The notes: generated by a model not told the origin, from the sequence alone. DNA of 64,000 nucleotides from G963668655 sp963668655 (GCA_963668655.2 CAXXPQ010000004.1:310001-374000); one strand, 5' to 3'; positions 1 through 8,975 are shown, counted from the first letter of the stretch. Numbers and translations are program-made.

Positions 1-406
1 AAACGAGCGCCTCGGTCAGCAGGGCATCCCCGGCCAGAACCGCCATGCCGTCGCCGTACAGCGTGTGAACCGTGGGATGTCCGCGCCGCAGGGCGGCGTC
101 GTCCATGGCGGGCAGGTCGTCGTGAATGAGCGAATAGGTGTGGATGAACTCCATGGCCACGGCCGCGTACAGCGCCCGGGAGGGATCGTCGTGGAAAAGT
201 TCGCAGGTTTTGACGATCAGAAGCGGTCGCAGACGCTTGCCGCCGCTCAGAAGCGCATGCCGGGCGGCTTTGTACAGAACGCTCCCGTCCCGCTCGACTC
301 CGAAGCGCCGATCCAGGGCGTCCACGAGCGCCACGTCGATGCGCGCTTTTCCTTCGGTCAGCGCTTCGCGGAAGGCCGTTTCGTCAGAAAGGGATGCTGT
401 CTTCAT
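1..406 (-). CDS. ispA: Polyprenyl (farnesyl/geranylgeranyl) diphosphate synthase, N-terminal part, cut by window edge
   Basis: Trans-prenyl chain elongation enzyme of isoprenoid synthesis, joining IPP to allylic diphosphates in the cytoplasm. Only the first 135 codons are in the window; the gene continues past base 1. The ATG lies at 404-406. Visible are the LLSGGKRLRPLL segment, MEFIHTYSLIHDDLPAMDD with the first Asp-rich metal-binding motif (DDLPAMD), and RRGHPTVH. The start lies 23 bp inside the 3' end of xseB, the usual xseB-ispA coupling. The short-chain FPP/GGPP subclass is likely from the DDxxxxD spacing, but product length cannot be decided without the rest of the gene. Confidence 0.9.
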   Translation of the reverse strand, partial: MKTASLSDETAFREALTEGKARIDVALVDALDRRFGVERDGSVLYKAARHALLSGGKRLRPLLIVKTCELFHDDPSRALYAAVAMEFIHTYSLIHDDLPAMDDAALRRGHPTVHTLYGDGMAVLAGDALLTEALV

Positions 407-635
407 CGTCCCCGTCGTCCGGTTCGAAAGGAACCGCGCGGTCTCCGCCCAGATCCTTCATCAGCAGTTCCACCTTGCCTTCCATCTCGGTCAGCTGGGC
501 GTTTCCCCGGCGGATCAGATCCACGCCGTCCTTGAAGGCTTCCAGGGAGGCTTCCAGGGAAAGATCTCCGGTCTCCAGCTTGCGGACCAGTTCCTCCAGT
601 TTTTCCAAGAGCTGTTCGAAACCCTGTTCGGCCAT
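384..635 (-). CDS. xseB: Exodeoxyribonuclease VII small subunit
   Basis: Small subunit that binds XseA to form exonuclease VII, which degrades single-stranded DNA into oligonucleotides. The 83-residue protein has the family pattern: FEQLLEKLEELVRKLETGDLSLEASL followed by a helical segment with FKDGVDLIRRGNAQL, broken here only by the length of the listing. Family length is about 70-85 residues. It has an extra acidic tail ending EDSIPF. It sits 13 bp after the desulfurase gene and overlaps the ispA start by 23 bp, so the three genes are very likely one transcript. xseA is not in the window. Confidence 0.9.
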   Translation of the reverse strand: MAEQGFEQLLEKLEELVRKLETGDLSLEASLEAFKDGVDLIRRGNAQLTEMEGKVELLMKDLGGDRAVPFEPDDGDDEDSIPF

Positions 636-648
636 GGCGTCTCCTTTC

Positions 649-1818
649 CTATGCGTCTCCCGGATAGATGGGACTCATGGCCCGCAGTTTGGACACGATG
701 GGCGGAAGCTGTTCCAGCACGTAATCGATTTCCGCTTCCGTGGTGAAACGCCCCAGGGAGATGCGCAGGGAGGCCCGCGCCAGTTCGTTGGGAATGCCCA
801 TGGCCCGCAGGACGTGGCTGGGATCCTCCGATCCGGTGCTGCATGCCGAGCCGGAACTGACGGCGATGTGCACCATGTCGAGGGCCAGAAGCAGGGCTTC
901 GCCCTCGATGTACTTGACCGTGATGTTGGAGGTATTTGAAACGGAATGGTCCGGATCGCCGTTGCGAACGAGATGGGGGATGCGTTCGAACAGCCCGTTT
1001 TCCAGTTTCATCCGCAGCCCCGTCACCCGCCGGATTTCCTCGTCCAGGTCGTGGGTGATGATCTCGCAGGCCTCGCCCAGCGCCACGATGCCCAGCACGT
1101 TTTCCGTTCCGGCGCGCAGGCCGAACTCCTGGTGGCCGCCGTGCAGCAGGCTGTCGATCTTCACGCCCGGCCGGATGCAAAGCGCGCCCACGCCCTTTGG
1201 CGCATAAACCTTGTGCCCGGCGATGGAGAGCAGGTCCACACCCAGTTCCTCCATGTCCAGGGGGATTTTTCCCAGCCCCTGAACGGCGTCCGTATGGAAA
1301 AGGATGTCCCGTTCGCGGCAGATTCTGGCGATCTCCCGGATGGGGAACGTCACGCCGCTTTCGTTGTTGGCGGCCATGACCGTCACCACCGTGGTGCGAT
1401 CCGTGATGGCCTCCGCCACCTGTTCGGGCCGGAGACGCCCCATGCCGTCCACGGGCAGGTAGGTCACCTCCGCGCCCCGGGTTTTCTCCAGCCAGTCACA
1501 GGTTCCCAGGACCGCCGGATGTTCCACGGCGGTGGTGATGATGTGATTGCCGCGCGCCTTGCGGCTGAAATATGCGCCCTTGATGGCGTGGTTGTCGCCT
1601 TCCGATCCGCTTCCGGTGAAGAGGACGGCTTCGGGCGGCACGCTCAGACAGCGCGCGACCTGTTCCCTGGCATGTTCCACGGCGCGGCGCGCATGGCGAC
1701 CGTAGGCGTGAAAAGAGGACGGATTCCCGAAGCTGTCCTTTTTCAGAAAGGATACGGCCTTTTCGGCAACGCGGGGATCGACGGGGGTCGTTGCGTTGTT
1801 ATCCAGGTAGACTTTCAT
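649..1818 (-). CDS. iscS: Cysteine desulfurase, NifS/IscS type (class I)
   Basis: PLP enzyme that takes sulfur from cysteine for Fe-S clusters and thio-cofactors. The 389-residue protein starts MKVYLDNNATTPVDPRV, the classic NifS/IscS N-terminus, with FGNPSSFHAYGRHAR close behind. The PLP lysine lies in SIAGHKVYAPKGVGAL, and the persulfide cysteine in SSGSACSTGSEDPSHVL on the long class I loop. No iscU, iscR or nifU is adjacent; instead it leads a unit with xseB and ispA. NifS and IscS cannot be separated by eye, so the symbol is approximate. A promoter is readable about 70 bp upstream. Confidence 0.93.
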   Translation of the reverse strand: MKVYLDNNATTPVDPRVAEKAVSFLKKDSFGNPSSFHAYGRHARRAVEHAREQVARCLSVPPEAVLFTGSGSEGDNHAIKGAYFSRKARGNHIITTAVEHPAVLGTCDWLEKTRGAEVTYLPVDGMGRLRPEQVAEAITDRTTVVTVMAANNESGVTFPIREIARICRERDILFHTDAVQGLGKIPLDMEELGVDLLSIAGHKVYAPKGVGALCIRPGVKIDSLLHGGHQEFGLRAGTENVLGIVALGEACEIITHDLDEEIRRVTGLRMKLENGLFERIPHLVRNGDPDHSVSNTSNITVKYIEGEALLLALDMVHIAVSSGSACSTGSEDPSHVLRAMGIPNELARASLRISLGRFTTEAEIDYVLEQLPPIVSKLRAMSPIYPGDA

Positions 1819-1886
1819 TCCCTCACTCCGTCAGGATGAAAAAAAAGGAACCCCGGCCCTCATTTCCCGGGGGCCGCCGGACAAAA

Positions 1887-1915
1887 GGTGTACCAGATTC
1901 CCACCGGCGAGGCAA
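1887..1915 (-). promoter_or_regulatory. Sigma70-type promoter for iscS-xseB-ispA
   Basis: On the minus strand, TTGCCT (1915-1910), a 17-bp spacer and TACACC (1892-1887) with a TGG extended -10. Predicted transcription start is near 1880, about 60 nt before the desulfurase ATG. The whole element closely resembles the rpsF promoter at 10453-10481, including the GAATCTGG before the -10. Confidence 0.6.
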
Positions 1916-2013
1916 TGACAAAATGGCCGTTTTCCGGCGGAAAAGCGGCGATATCCGGGAAACCGCATTTTCTCCTTTTCACGAAACGTCCCCCGTGATA
2001 GGTATGCCTCGCC

Positions 2014-3870
2014 ATGAAACGCGAACACCTGCCCGCCTGCCGGGACGACATGATGCGACGGGGATGGAAACGGCCGGAAATCGTGCTGGTCACGGGCGAT
2101 GCCTATATCGACCATCCGGCCTTTCCCGCCGCGCTCCTGGCCCGCTGGCTGGAGGCCCACGGATTCCGGGTCTGCGTGCTCTCGCGTCCGGACGTGAACG
2201 ATCCCGAAGCCTTCGTCGAATTCGGCCGGCCGGAACTTTTCTTCGGCGTGACGGCCGGGGCGCTGGATTCCATGGTGGCCAATTACACCGCTCTGAAGAA
2301 AGTCCGTAACGATGACGCCTACGCCCCGGGAGGAAAGGCGGGCGGGCGTCCCGACCGCGCCGTGACCGCCTACGGAAACGCCATCCGCCGCCGTTACGGA
2401 AAAAGCGTCGTCATCGTCGCGGGGGGCATCGAGGCCAGTCTGCGGCGTTTCGCCCACTACGACTATTGGAGCGACGGCGTGCGCCGCCCGCTGCTGATGG
2501 ACTGCGGGGCGGATTTCCTGGTTCACGGCATGGGCGAGGGCCCCATCCTGGCGCTGGCGGATACCCTTCGACGCCTTCGCAAGGAAAACGCGGAATTTCG
2601 CCGCACCGGAGACGAGGGCGCCTCCCTTCCGATCCCGGCCGTTCGGGAGGCGGTCAAGGACATTTTCGGTCTGGTCCACCGCGTCGCCAGACGGGAGCCC
2701 GTGCCGGAAAACGGCGTCGCCCTGCCCTCGGCCGAGGCCGTCGGCTCGGATCCGGCGGCGCACGTGGATGCTTTCCGCAAGATGGAGATTCACACCGGCC
2801 GGCGAATGTGGCAGGAGGCGGGAGGCATGCGCGTGATTGCAAATCCGCCCTGGCCGCCGCTGTCTTCCGAAGAACTGGACCGCCTGTACGCGCTGCCCTT
2901 CACCCGCGATCCCCACCCCATCACGGGAAACCGGCCCGTCCCCGCCATGGAGCAGGTGCGCTTTTCCGTCACCAGTCACCGGGGCTGCTTCGGCGGCTGC
3001 GCCTTCTGCGCTATCACCATGCATCAGGGAAAACTCATCGCCAGCCGCTCGCCCGAAGCCATGCTTTCGGAAATCGACGGCATGGTCCGGCACCCCGATT
3101 TCAAGGGCGTCGTCAACGACCTGGGCGGCCCATCGGCCAACATGTACGGCATGGGCTGCGGGCGCGACCTTCCCTGCGCCCGGCCGTCGTGCCTGTGGCC
3201 CGAACCCTGCCGCCACCTGAAGCGCTCCCCGGAACCGTACCGGGACGTTCTCGAACGGGCGGCCTCCCGTCCCGGCGTGAGGCGGCTGTTCGTCACCACC
3301 GGCATCCGCATGGATCTGGCGCTCGATTCCACGGCGCTTATCCGCGACCTGTCCGTCCGTCACACCTCCGGCCGGATGAAGGTCGCGCCGGAACACGTCG
3401 TACCGGAGGTTCTGGATCGCATGCGCAAATGCGGACCCGAGATCTTCGAACGTTTCCGTGATCGCCACGATCGGATCCGCCGCGCCCGCAAGGACCGACA
3501 ATACCTTTCCGCCTATCTCATGGCCGCCCATCCGGGTTGCCGACTGGAGGACATGATCGAGCTGGCCGTGACGCTCCGCGACGGCGGCATCCGCGCCGAG
3601 CAGTGCCAGATTTTCACCCCCACCCCCGGCACGCTTTCCACCGTGATGTACGCCACCGGGCTCGATCCGAGGGACGGTCGCCCGGTTTTCGTGGAGCGGG
3701 AGCCGGAACGTAAGGCGTTGCAGAAAGCGTTGATTCTGTCCCACCTTCCCGAAAGCGCTCCCGCCGTACGAAAAGCGCTTCGTATCGCCGGACGGAGCGA
3801 TCTGGAAAAACGGCTCCTGTTCAGTTCCGGGAAACACCCAAAGACACGCAGACGCCGAAAGCCCGGATGA
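2014..3870 (+). CDS. ygiQ: YgiQ family radical SAM protein
   Basis: Uncharacterised radical SAM enzyme family with no established substrate. The 618-residue protein has the YgiQ N-terminal block (GDAYIDHPAFPAALLARWL), then GGIEASLRRFAHYDYWSD, and the cluster motif GCFGGCAFCAI (CxxxCxxC) near residue 325, preceded by RFSVTSHRG. C-terminal family signatures include RMKVAPEH and QIFTPTPGTLSTVMYATG. It is shorter than the E. coli protein, lacking part of the C-terminal tail, but looks intact. It is divergent from iscS, with about 195 bp between the two starts, and no partner gene is evident. Confidence 0.9.
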   Translation: MKREHLPACRDDMMRRGWKRPEIVLVTGDAYIDHPAFPAALLARWLEAHGFRVCVLSRPDVNDPEAFVEFGRPELFFGVTAGALDSMVANYTALKKVRNDDAYAPGGKAGGRPDRAVTAYGNAIRRRYGKSVVIVAGGIEASLRRFAHYDYWSDGVRRPLLMDCGADFLVHGMGEGPILALADTLRRLRKENAEFRRTGDEGASLPIPAVREAVKDIFGLVHRVARREPVPENGVALPSAEAVGSDPAAHVDAFRKMEIHTGRRMWQEAGGMRVIANPPWPPLSSEELDRLYALPFTRDPHPITGNRPVPAMEQVRFSVTSHRGCFGGCAFCAITMHQGKLIASRSPEAMLSEIDGMVRHPDFKGVVNDLGGPSANMYGMGCGRDLPCARPSCLWPEPCRHLKRSPEPYRDVLERAASRPGVRRLFVTTGIRMDLALDSTALIRDLSVRHTSGRMKVAPEHVVPEVLDRMRKCGPEIFERFRDRHDRIRRARKDRQYLSAYLMAAHPGCRLEDMIELAVTLRDGGIRAEQCQIFTPTPGTLSTVMYATGLDPRDGRPVFVEREPERKALQKALILSHLPESAPAVRKALRIAGRSDLEKRLLFSSGKHPKTRRRRKPG

Positions 3871-4002
3871 ACGCCGGAAACAGTCGTTTTTCTTCCGTAA
3901 TATCAATCGTTTATATACGAACAGAGTCCTGTCTTGAAGACGATCGGCGGGACGCTCCTTTCGCCGTTTTCGGGAAACGTGAAGTTTTCTACAAAAAAAC
4001 TA

Positions 4003-4029
4003 TTGCATTCGGACCCTTTTTGGGATAAT
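4003..4029 (+). promoter_or_regulatory. Probable promoter of the polyamine operon
   Basis: TGG-GATAAT (4021-4029) is a good extended -10; the best -35 is TTGCAT at 4003-4008 with a short 15-bp spacer. Predicted start near 4036 gives a leader of roughly 130 nt before speD. The remaining part of the 3871-4164 gap shows no convincing gene. Confidence 0.5.
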
Positions 4030-4164
4030 GGCCTCTTCTCGATTTCGTACTTTATCAATTCAGCATCAAGGAACCTTTGGGTATGCAAACTACGGCGGAA
4101 TACTTCCGACATCCGAAAGCAGGTGGCATCAAACCAATACCTTAGAATCGACGGAGGGCGTGAA

Positions 4165-4554
4165 ATGAAAGAATTGGGGCGTCATATCCTGGTTGAAATG
4201 TACGATTGCGACGCGGAAATCCTCAACGACCGGGATCTGATCGATCGCGAAATGCTCAAAGCAGCGGAAATCGCCGGCGCAACGATCGTCGGAAATGTCA
4301 TGCATAAATTTTCCCCCCATGGAGTCAGCGGAGTGGTGGTCATCGCCGAATCCCACTTCTCGATTCACACCTGGCCGGAATACGGATACGCCGCTCTGGA
4401 CCTGTTTACCTGCGGGGACACCGTCAATCCGTGGATCGCTTTCGACCATCTCTCCAAGGTCTTGAAGGCGGGCAATTCCTCCCAGACGGAATTGAAACGC
4501 GGCCTGTTTCCCATTCCGGAGCACGAGTCGCTTCCATTCAAGCCCGTGCATTGA
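4165..4554 (+). CDS. speD: S-adenosylmethionine decarboxylase proenzyme (prokaryotic class)
   Basis: Makes decarboxylated SAM, the aminopropyl donor for spermidine synthesis. The 129-residue proenzyme self-cleaves between Glu62 and Ser63 in AESHFSIHTWPEYGYAALDL, and Ser63 becomes the pyruvoyl cofactor. His68 and Cys83 (FTCGD), the processing and catalytic residues of the Thermotoga maritima type enzyme, are at the same positions. The ATG at 4165 is chosen because GGAGG lies about 8 nt upstream at 4153-4157 and because the family starts just before GRHILVE; a longer in-frame extension upstream is not family-like. First gene of the speD-pdaD-speE-speB operon. Confidence 0.95.
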   Translation: MKELGRHILVEMYDCDAEILNDRDLIDREMLKAAEIAGATIVGNVMHKFSPHGVSGVVVIAESHFSIHTWPEYGYAALDLFTCGDTVNPWIAFDHLSKVLKAGNSSQTELKRGLFPIPEHESLPFKPVH

Positions 4555-4597
4555 TCCCGGTCCCACCCGGTTTTACTATAAAAAAAGGAATCATGCG

Positions 4598-5077
4598 ATG
4601 CTGCTCGGCAAACCGTCCCGTTTCTTCCTGTGCGCAGGCGCCGCGGAAGGATACACGCCGCTGAACGCCTTCGACCTGGCCCTGCTCAAGGCGGGCGTGG
4701 GCAACGTCAACCTGATCCGGCTCTCCTCCATTCTGCCGCCCGGCGTCACCCAGATCGAGCGCGTTCCGCTGCCGCCGGGAGGATACGTGCCCATCGCCTA
4801 CGGCACCATCTCCTCCACCACGCCCCAGGAATTCATCGCCGCCGCCGTGGCGGTCGCGATTCCGAAAAACCCGGAACTGCCGGGCGTCATCATGGAATAC
4901 AGCGCGCGCGGGCACAAGGACGACGTGGAACGCATCGTTCGCTCCATGGCCGAAGAGGCCCTGAATTACCGGGAGTACGAAATCGACCGCATCGAATCCA
5001 TTTCCACGGAGTGGAAGGTCAGCCAGAACGGCGCGGCCTTCGCCGGCGTCGTCCTGGTCCCGGAGGAGTTCGTCTGA
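4598..5077 (+). CDS. pdaD: Pyruvoyl-dependent arginine decarboxylase
   Basis: Decarboxylates arginine to agmatine using a pyruvoyl group rather than PLP. The 159-residue protein carries the self-cleavage segment NLIRLSSILPPG, with the scissile Ser43-Ser44 bond as in the Methanocaldococcus jannaschii enzyme, and later SYRKPELPG-like and EYSARGHKDDVE blocks. It lies 43 bp after speD and 59 bp before speE. Together with SpeB it gives putrescine from arginine, so the operon needs no SpeA or SpeC. This family is best known in archaea and scattered bacteria, so transfer is possible, but no compositional break was noticed. Confidence 0.93.
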   Translation: MLLGKPSRFFLCAGAAEGYTPLNAFDLALLKAGVGNVNLIRLSSILPPGVTQIERVPLPPGGYVPIAYGTISSTTPQEFIAAAVAVAIPKNPELPGVIMEYSARGHKDDVERIVRSMAEEALNYREYEIDRIESISTEWKVSQNGAAFAGVVLVPEEFV

Positions 5078-5136
5078 ATCTCTCCCTGTCCACTTTGCGC
5101 GGCTCACTCCATTTTCGATAGCAAGGCAGCCGGAAC

Positions 5137-5979
5137 ATGACAGAAAATCGCTGGTTTACCGAACTCATCGACGGATCATACGGCATGACGATTCGTGTCG
5201 ATCGCGAAATTTATCGGGGCCGGTCCGATTACCAGACCATCGAGATATTCGAAAACGACGCTCTGGGCCGCGTGATGGTGCTGGACGGGGCCGTGATGCT
5301 CATCGAGGCGCATGAGTTCGCCTATCACGAGATGCTGGTGCATCCGCCGCTATTGGCCCATCCGAATCCCCGGCGGGTGCTGATTATCGGCGGCGGAGAC
5401 GGCGGCACGCTGCGAGAAGCGGTGAAGCATGCCGGCGTCGAGGAAGCCGTGCTCTGCGAGATCGACGAGGCGGTCATCGCCACGAGCCGGGAGTTTCTAC
5501 CCTTCACCGCCCAAGGTCTCGACTCGCCCAAGGCCACGCTGCACGTCGGCGACGGCATCGCGTACATCCGGGAGAACGAAGGCGCCTTCGACGTGGTGAT
5601 CGTCGATTCCACGGACCCGGTGGGTTTCGCCGAGGGTCTCTTCCGCACGCCGTTTTACGAGGATTGCAAGCGCGCCTTGCGCCCGGGCGGCGTTTTCGTC
5701 CAGCAGACGGAATCTCCCTTTTATCAATTCGACGCCTGGACGCGTATTTTCAAGGAACTGAACGCCTCCTTCGGGCGGGTGGATGCCTACGCCGCCGGAA
5801 TTCCCATGTACCCCAGCGGCTTCTGGACCTTCGGCATGGCGTCCGAAGGCTTGGACCCGCTGGCGCACTTCGATCCCCGGCGCGCCGAAGCGCTGGGAAA
5901 ACTGAGATACTACCACCCGGAACTTCAGACGCGGGCCTTCGCCCTGCCTGCCTTCGCCGAACGGGCGCTCGCGAAATGA
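5137..5979 (+). CDS. speE: Spermidine synthase (polyamine aminopropyltransferase)
   Basis: Transfers the aminopropyl group of decarboxylated SAM to putrescine, giving spermidine and methylthioadenosine. The 280-residue protein has the N-terminal beta domain (EIFENDALGRVMVLDGAV), the nucleotide-binding loop VLIIGGGDGGTLREAVKH, the acidic EIDEAVI and the catalytic IVDSTDPVGFAEGLF. Length matches the family. Its stop overlaps the speB start (ATGA at 5976-5979), a sign of translational coupling. The gatekeeping loop does not let one tell spermidine from other aminopropylation products by eye, but the operon context supports spermidine. Confidence 0.95.
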   Translation: MTENRWFTELIDGSYGMTIRVDREIYRGRSDYQTIEIFENDALGRVMVLDGAVMLIEAHEFAYHEMLVHPPLLAHPNPRRVLIIGGGDGGTLREAVKHAGVEEAVLCEIDEAVIATSREFLPFTAQGLDSPKATLHVGDGIAYIRENEGAFDVVIVDSTDPVGFAEGLFRTPFYEDCKRALRPGGVFVQQTESPFYQFDAWTRIFKELNASFGRVDAYAAGIPMYPSGFWTFGMASEGLDPLAHFDPRRAEALGKLRYYHPELQTRAFALPAFAERALAK

Positions 5980-6860
5980 GCCGAATTCCGACGGAAGAGG
6001 ACGAAGCAAGGATGCGCTTTCTCCCGGTCAAGCCTTACCTGGAAACGGAGGCCGAAGCGGCTCCGAACGCCTTCGCTCTTTTCGGCGCGCCCTTCGACGC
6101 CACTGCGAGTTTCCGGCCCGGATCCCGCAACGGTCCCGCCGGTCTGCGCCAGGCCTCGGAAGGAATCGAGACTTACTGCCCCATCCGGAAAAAGGATTTG
6201 GAGGAGATTGCCCACGCCGACCTGGGCGATCTGGAATTGCCCATGGGCGACACGGCGCGCACGCTGGAGATCATCCGAAAGTCCGCCGAGGAAATTCACG
6301 GGCGCGGTTTCCGTCCGTTTCTTCTTGGCGGCGAGCATCTGGTGACGCTGCCGGTCGTGCAAAGCCTGGCCGACAAACACCCCGATCTGTGCGTGCTGCA
6401 ATTCGACGCCCACGCCGACCTGCGCGAGGACTACCTGGGCGTGCGGCTATCTCACGCCTGCGTCATGCGGCGCGTGCTCGAACGCCTGGACAAAACATGT
6501 CTTTTCCAGGCGGGAATCCGCTCCGGAACACGCGAGGAATGGTCCTGGATGGAATCCGGAGATCGGCTTTACGAGATTCTTCCAAAGGCCATGGAAGAGA
6601 TTGCCTTCCAAATCGACGGGCGGCCGGTTTACCTGACGGTGGATATCGACGTTCTGGATCCGTCCGTCTGCCCCGGAACGGGCACTCCGGAGCCGGGCGG
6701 AGCAACGTTCGCGGAACTGGACCGCGCCTTCCACGCGCTCGAACCGCTTCATGTCGTCGGCATGGACCTGGTGGAACTGGCCCCCGACCTGGATCCCACC
6801 GGCGTTTCCTCCGTCGTCGCCGCCAAGCTGGTACGATCCATGCTGTTGAGTTTCGGTTAG
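5976..6860 (+). CDS. speB: Agmatinase (ureohydrolase family)
   Basis: Hydrolyses agmatine to putrescine and urea with a binuclear manganese centre. The 294-residue protein shows the ureohydrolase metal motifs: GGEHLVT, DAHADLRED and DIDVLDPSVCPGTGTPEPGG. The first ATG (5976) overlaps the speE stop as ATGA; a second ATG at 6012 is possible. Last gene of the polyamine operon, and the step that links the arginine decarboxylase to SpeE. Arginase and agmatinase share these motifs; the neighbouring arginine decarboxylase makes agmatinase the better call. Confidence 0.93.
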   Translation: MSRIPTEEDEARMRFLPVKPYLETEAEAAPNAFALFGAPFDATASFRPGSRNGPAGLRQASEGIETYCPIRKKDLEEIAHADLGDLELPMGDTARTLEIIRKSAEEIHGRGFRPFLLGGEHLVTLPVVQSLADKHPDLCVLQFDAHADLREDYLGVRLSHACVMRRVLERLDKTCLFQAGIRSGTREEWSWMESGDRLYEILPKAMEEIAFQIDGRPVYLTVDIDVLDPSVCPGTGTPEPGGATFAELDRAFHALEPLHVVGMDLVELAPDLDPTGVSSVVAAKLVRSMLLSFG

Positions 6861-7521
6861 CCCCTCTTCCTTCCGATTCGTTTTTCCATGCGGTCGGAAT
6901 GTCATTTATACGGGTTCTTATTTGTTAGAGCAGGTCTCTGACCTGCTCTTCGAATTCATGCAAAAACACGTGGACCAGGTTAAAAACCCGCCCCAACAGA
7001 GACTTATTCATTTTATACTACATTTGATACGTATACGGCAAAGCGGGCTTCATCTCTCACCTCTCTCGTTTTGGCTCCGTTTCGGCGTCCCGTCCGGGTG
7101 AACGCTTTTTGGCGTGTAACCCTATGATCTTCCGAAGGAATTCTCCGTTTTCGTGCGCGCCCGGGCCGCACGCCCGTTGGGGCGCTAAAACGCCCTTTCG
7201 GACCATTCGGCGGGGAAGGATCGGAAGAGAAGAATTCCTGTATGATATCAATCTGTTACGACGTTTTCAGCTCTAATTTCGGCGCGTCTACGTTTCGCCG
7301 GTTTGAGGGAATTCGTCCGGACGGCGCGATTTTTCGCGAATTTACAGGTAATATCGGGAACTTGCGGGCGTTTTCAGGCGCGGCGCAGACATCGGTCGGG
7401 TTAAATTTTAATCCGACACTCGAACCTCGACGGATACATTGCGCCCGACCTACACTATTCATTATCTATATGATGTGTATTTTATAGGCGTGTGCGGGAA
7501 AGGGTGGCGTGAAAGTCCGTC
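6861..7521 (+). other. Long convergent intergenic region
   Basis: About 660 bp between the convergent 3' ends of speB and dnaB. It is visibly more AT-rich than the flanking genes and carries only short open frames with no family-like sequence. Besides the hairpin at 6927-6949 there is an imperfect palindrome around 7395-7418 (TCGGGTTAAA against TTTAATCCGA). No tRNA, terminator with U-tract or recognisable gene was found. Confidence 0.5.
6927..6949 (+). terminator. Perfect 10-bp hairpin after speB
   Basis: AGAGCAGGTC at 6927-6936, a 3-nt loop, and GACCTGCTCT at 6940-6949. It lies 66 bp after the speB stop and could end the polyamine transcript, but no run of T follows, so factor-independent termination is uncertain; it may instead stabilise the 3' end. 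Confidence 0.45.
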
Positions 7522-8898
7522 TCAGTATCCCGGCGGGCCGTAGTCGTCCATGGCGTCGTCCGGAAGGAAGTTCTCGAAACGCGTAAACTCCCGGAAATAG
7601 CGCAGATCCACTCGCCCCGTGGGACCGGAACGGTTCTTGGCCACGATCACTTCCGCCGTGTTTTCCTTGTCCAGATTGTCGGGATTGTACACGATATCCC
7701 GATAGATGAACGCGATCACGTCGGCGTCCTGCTCGATGGCGCCCGACTCGCGCAGATCGGACATCTGGGGGCGTTTGTCCTGCCGCTTCTCCAAGTCGCG
7801 ATTCAACTGGGAAAGCGCGATCACGGGGATTTCCAGTTCCTTGGCCAACCCCTTCAAGGATCTTGAAATCTGGGCGATTTCCTGCTCCCGGTTCGTGTCC
7901 CGCCCCTTTCCGGCGCCGTGCATCAATTGCAGATAATCCACGATAATCATGTCCAGGCCGTGAATCGTCTTCATCCGGCGGGATTTGCTGCGGATGGTGG
8001 TGTCGTTCAGTCGGGCGGAATCGTCGATGAACACCTTGGCATTGCCCAGCGGCGTGGTGGCGTCGGTAAGGCGGATCCATTCCTCGTCGCTCAATCGGCC
8101 GATGCGGAATTTCTGGGAATCCACCCGGGCGTGGGAACAAAGCATGCGAATCACCAGTTCCTGGCGGCTCATCTCCAGGGAAAAAACGCCCACGCTCCTG
8201 CCGTGATCCAGCGCCGCGTTGGACGCCACGTTCAAGGCCAGCGATGTCTTTCCCATGCTGGGACGCGCCGCGACGATCACCAGTTCCCCCGGCTGGAATC
8301 CGCTGGTGATCTTGTCCAGGGCATAGAAACCGGAAGGAACGCCGGAGACCTCTCCGGTGCGGGCGTCCAGTTCTTCGATCCGCCGGAAGGATTCGCCCAG
8401 AATGTCCCGAATGGGAAGATAGGGCTGTTCGGTTTTGTTCTGGGAGACGTCGAAGATTTTCTTCTCGGACCGGTCGATGTAGTCGTCCACGTCCCCCGGT
8501 TCCTCGTAGCCCTCGGACACGATATCGAAACCGGCGTGAATCATTCTGCGCAAAAGGGATTTCTCATGGATGATCCGGGCGTAATTGCCCGCCATGGAAG
8601 CCGTGGGCACATGCCCAACAAGCTCCGTCAGGTAGGCGACGCCTCCGACCGATTCCAGTTTCCCGGATTTCTCCAGGGCGTCCTTCACGGTAATCAAATC
8701 GATGGGCTGGGCGTTTTTCGCCAGTTCGACGAACGAGGCGTAAATATGGCCGTGGGATTCCATATAGAAATCCTCGGGCCGTAAAACGTCCTGGATGTCG
8801 TTGATGGATTCGCTGCGCAACAGGACCGCTCCGAGCACGGCCTGTTCGGCGTCCAGAGAGTGGGGAGGAATGCGCTGTAGCGAAGGTTCGTTCTGCAT
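7522..8898 (-). CDS. dnaB: Replicative DNA helicase DnaB
   Basis: Hexameric 5'-3' helicase that unwinds DNA at the replication fork and recruits primase. The 458-residue protein has the N-terminal helical domain (PPHSLDAEQAVLGAVL) and the RecA-like C-terminal domain from about residue 190: GELVIVAARPSMGKTSLALN (Walker A), IIVDYLQLM (Walker B) and SDLRESGAIEQDADVI with the arginine finger region. No intein interrupts it. It lies downstream of rpsF-rpsR-rplI, a common linkage, but a strong terminator separates it from rplI and no convincing separate promoter was seen. Confidence 0.97.
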   Translation of the reverse strand: MQNEPSLQRIPPHSLDAEQAVLGAVLLRSESINDIQDVLRPEDFYMESHGHIYASFVELAKNAQPIDLITVKDALEKSGKLESVGGVAYLTELVGHVPTASMAGNYARIIHEKSLLRRMIHAGFDIVSEGYEEPGDVDDYIDRSEKKIFDVSQNKTEQPYLPIRDILGESFRRIEELDARTGEVSGVPSGFYALDKITSGFQPGELVIVAARPSMGKTSLALNVASNAALDHGRSVGVFSLEMSRQELVIRMLCSHARVDSQKFRIGRLSDEEWIRLTDATTPLGNAKVFIDDSARLNDTTIRSKSRRMKTIHGLDMIIVDYLQLMHGAGKGRDTNREQEIAQISRSLKGLAKELEIPVIALSQLNRDLEKRQDKRPQMSDLRESGAIEQDADVIAFIYRDIVYNPDNLDKENTAEVIVAKNRSGPTGRVDLRYFREFTRFENFLPDDAMDDYGPPGY

Positions 8899-8944
8899 GA
8901 TTGCTTGTCCGGTTTTTTAAAACGACGTATGATAATCCGTATGC

Positions 8945-8975
8945 AAAAAAAAGGAAAGCCCCCTTTTCAGGGGGC
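8945..8975 (-). terminator. Intrinsic terminator of the rpsF-rpsR-rplI operon
   Basis: Read on the minus strand, a 7-bp stem GCCCCCT / AGGGGGC (arms 8969-8975 and 8958-8964, 4-nt loop) followed by CTTTCC and eight T. It lies between rplI and dnaB, so helicase expression probably depends on readthrough or on a promoter not recognised here. Confidence 0.85.

Noticed and set aside
3934..4164. In-frame upstream extension of speD
   Set aside because: The added residues are not family-like, and a clear GGAGG site and the family start point to ATG 4165; the promoter also predicts transcription from inside the extension.
7057..7251. Small minus-strand open frame in the speB-dnaB gap
   Set aside because: No ribosome-binding site, low-complexity basic sequence and no recognisable family.
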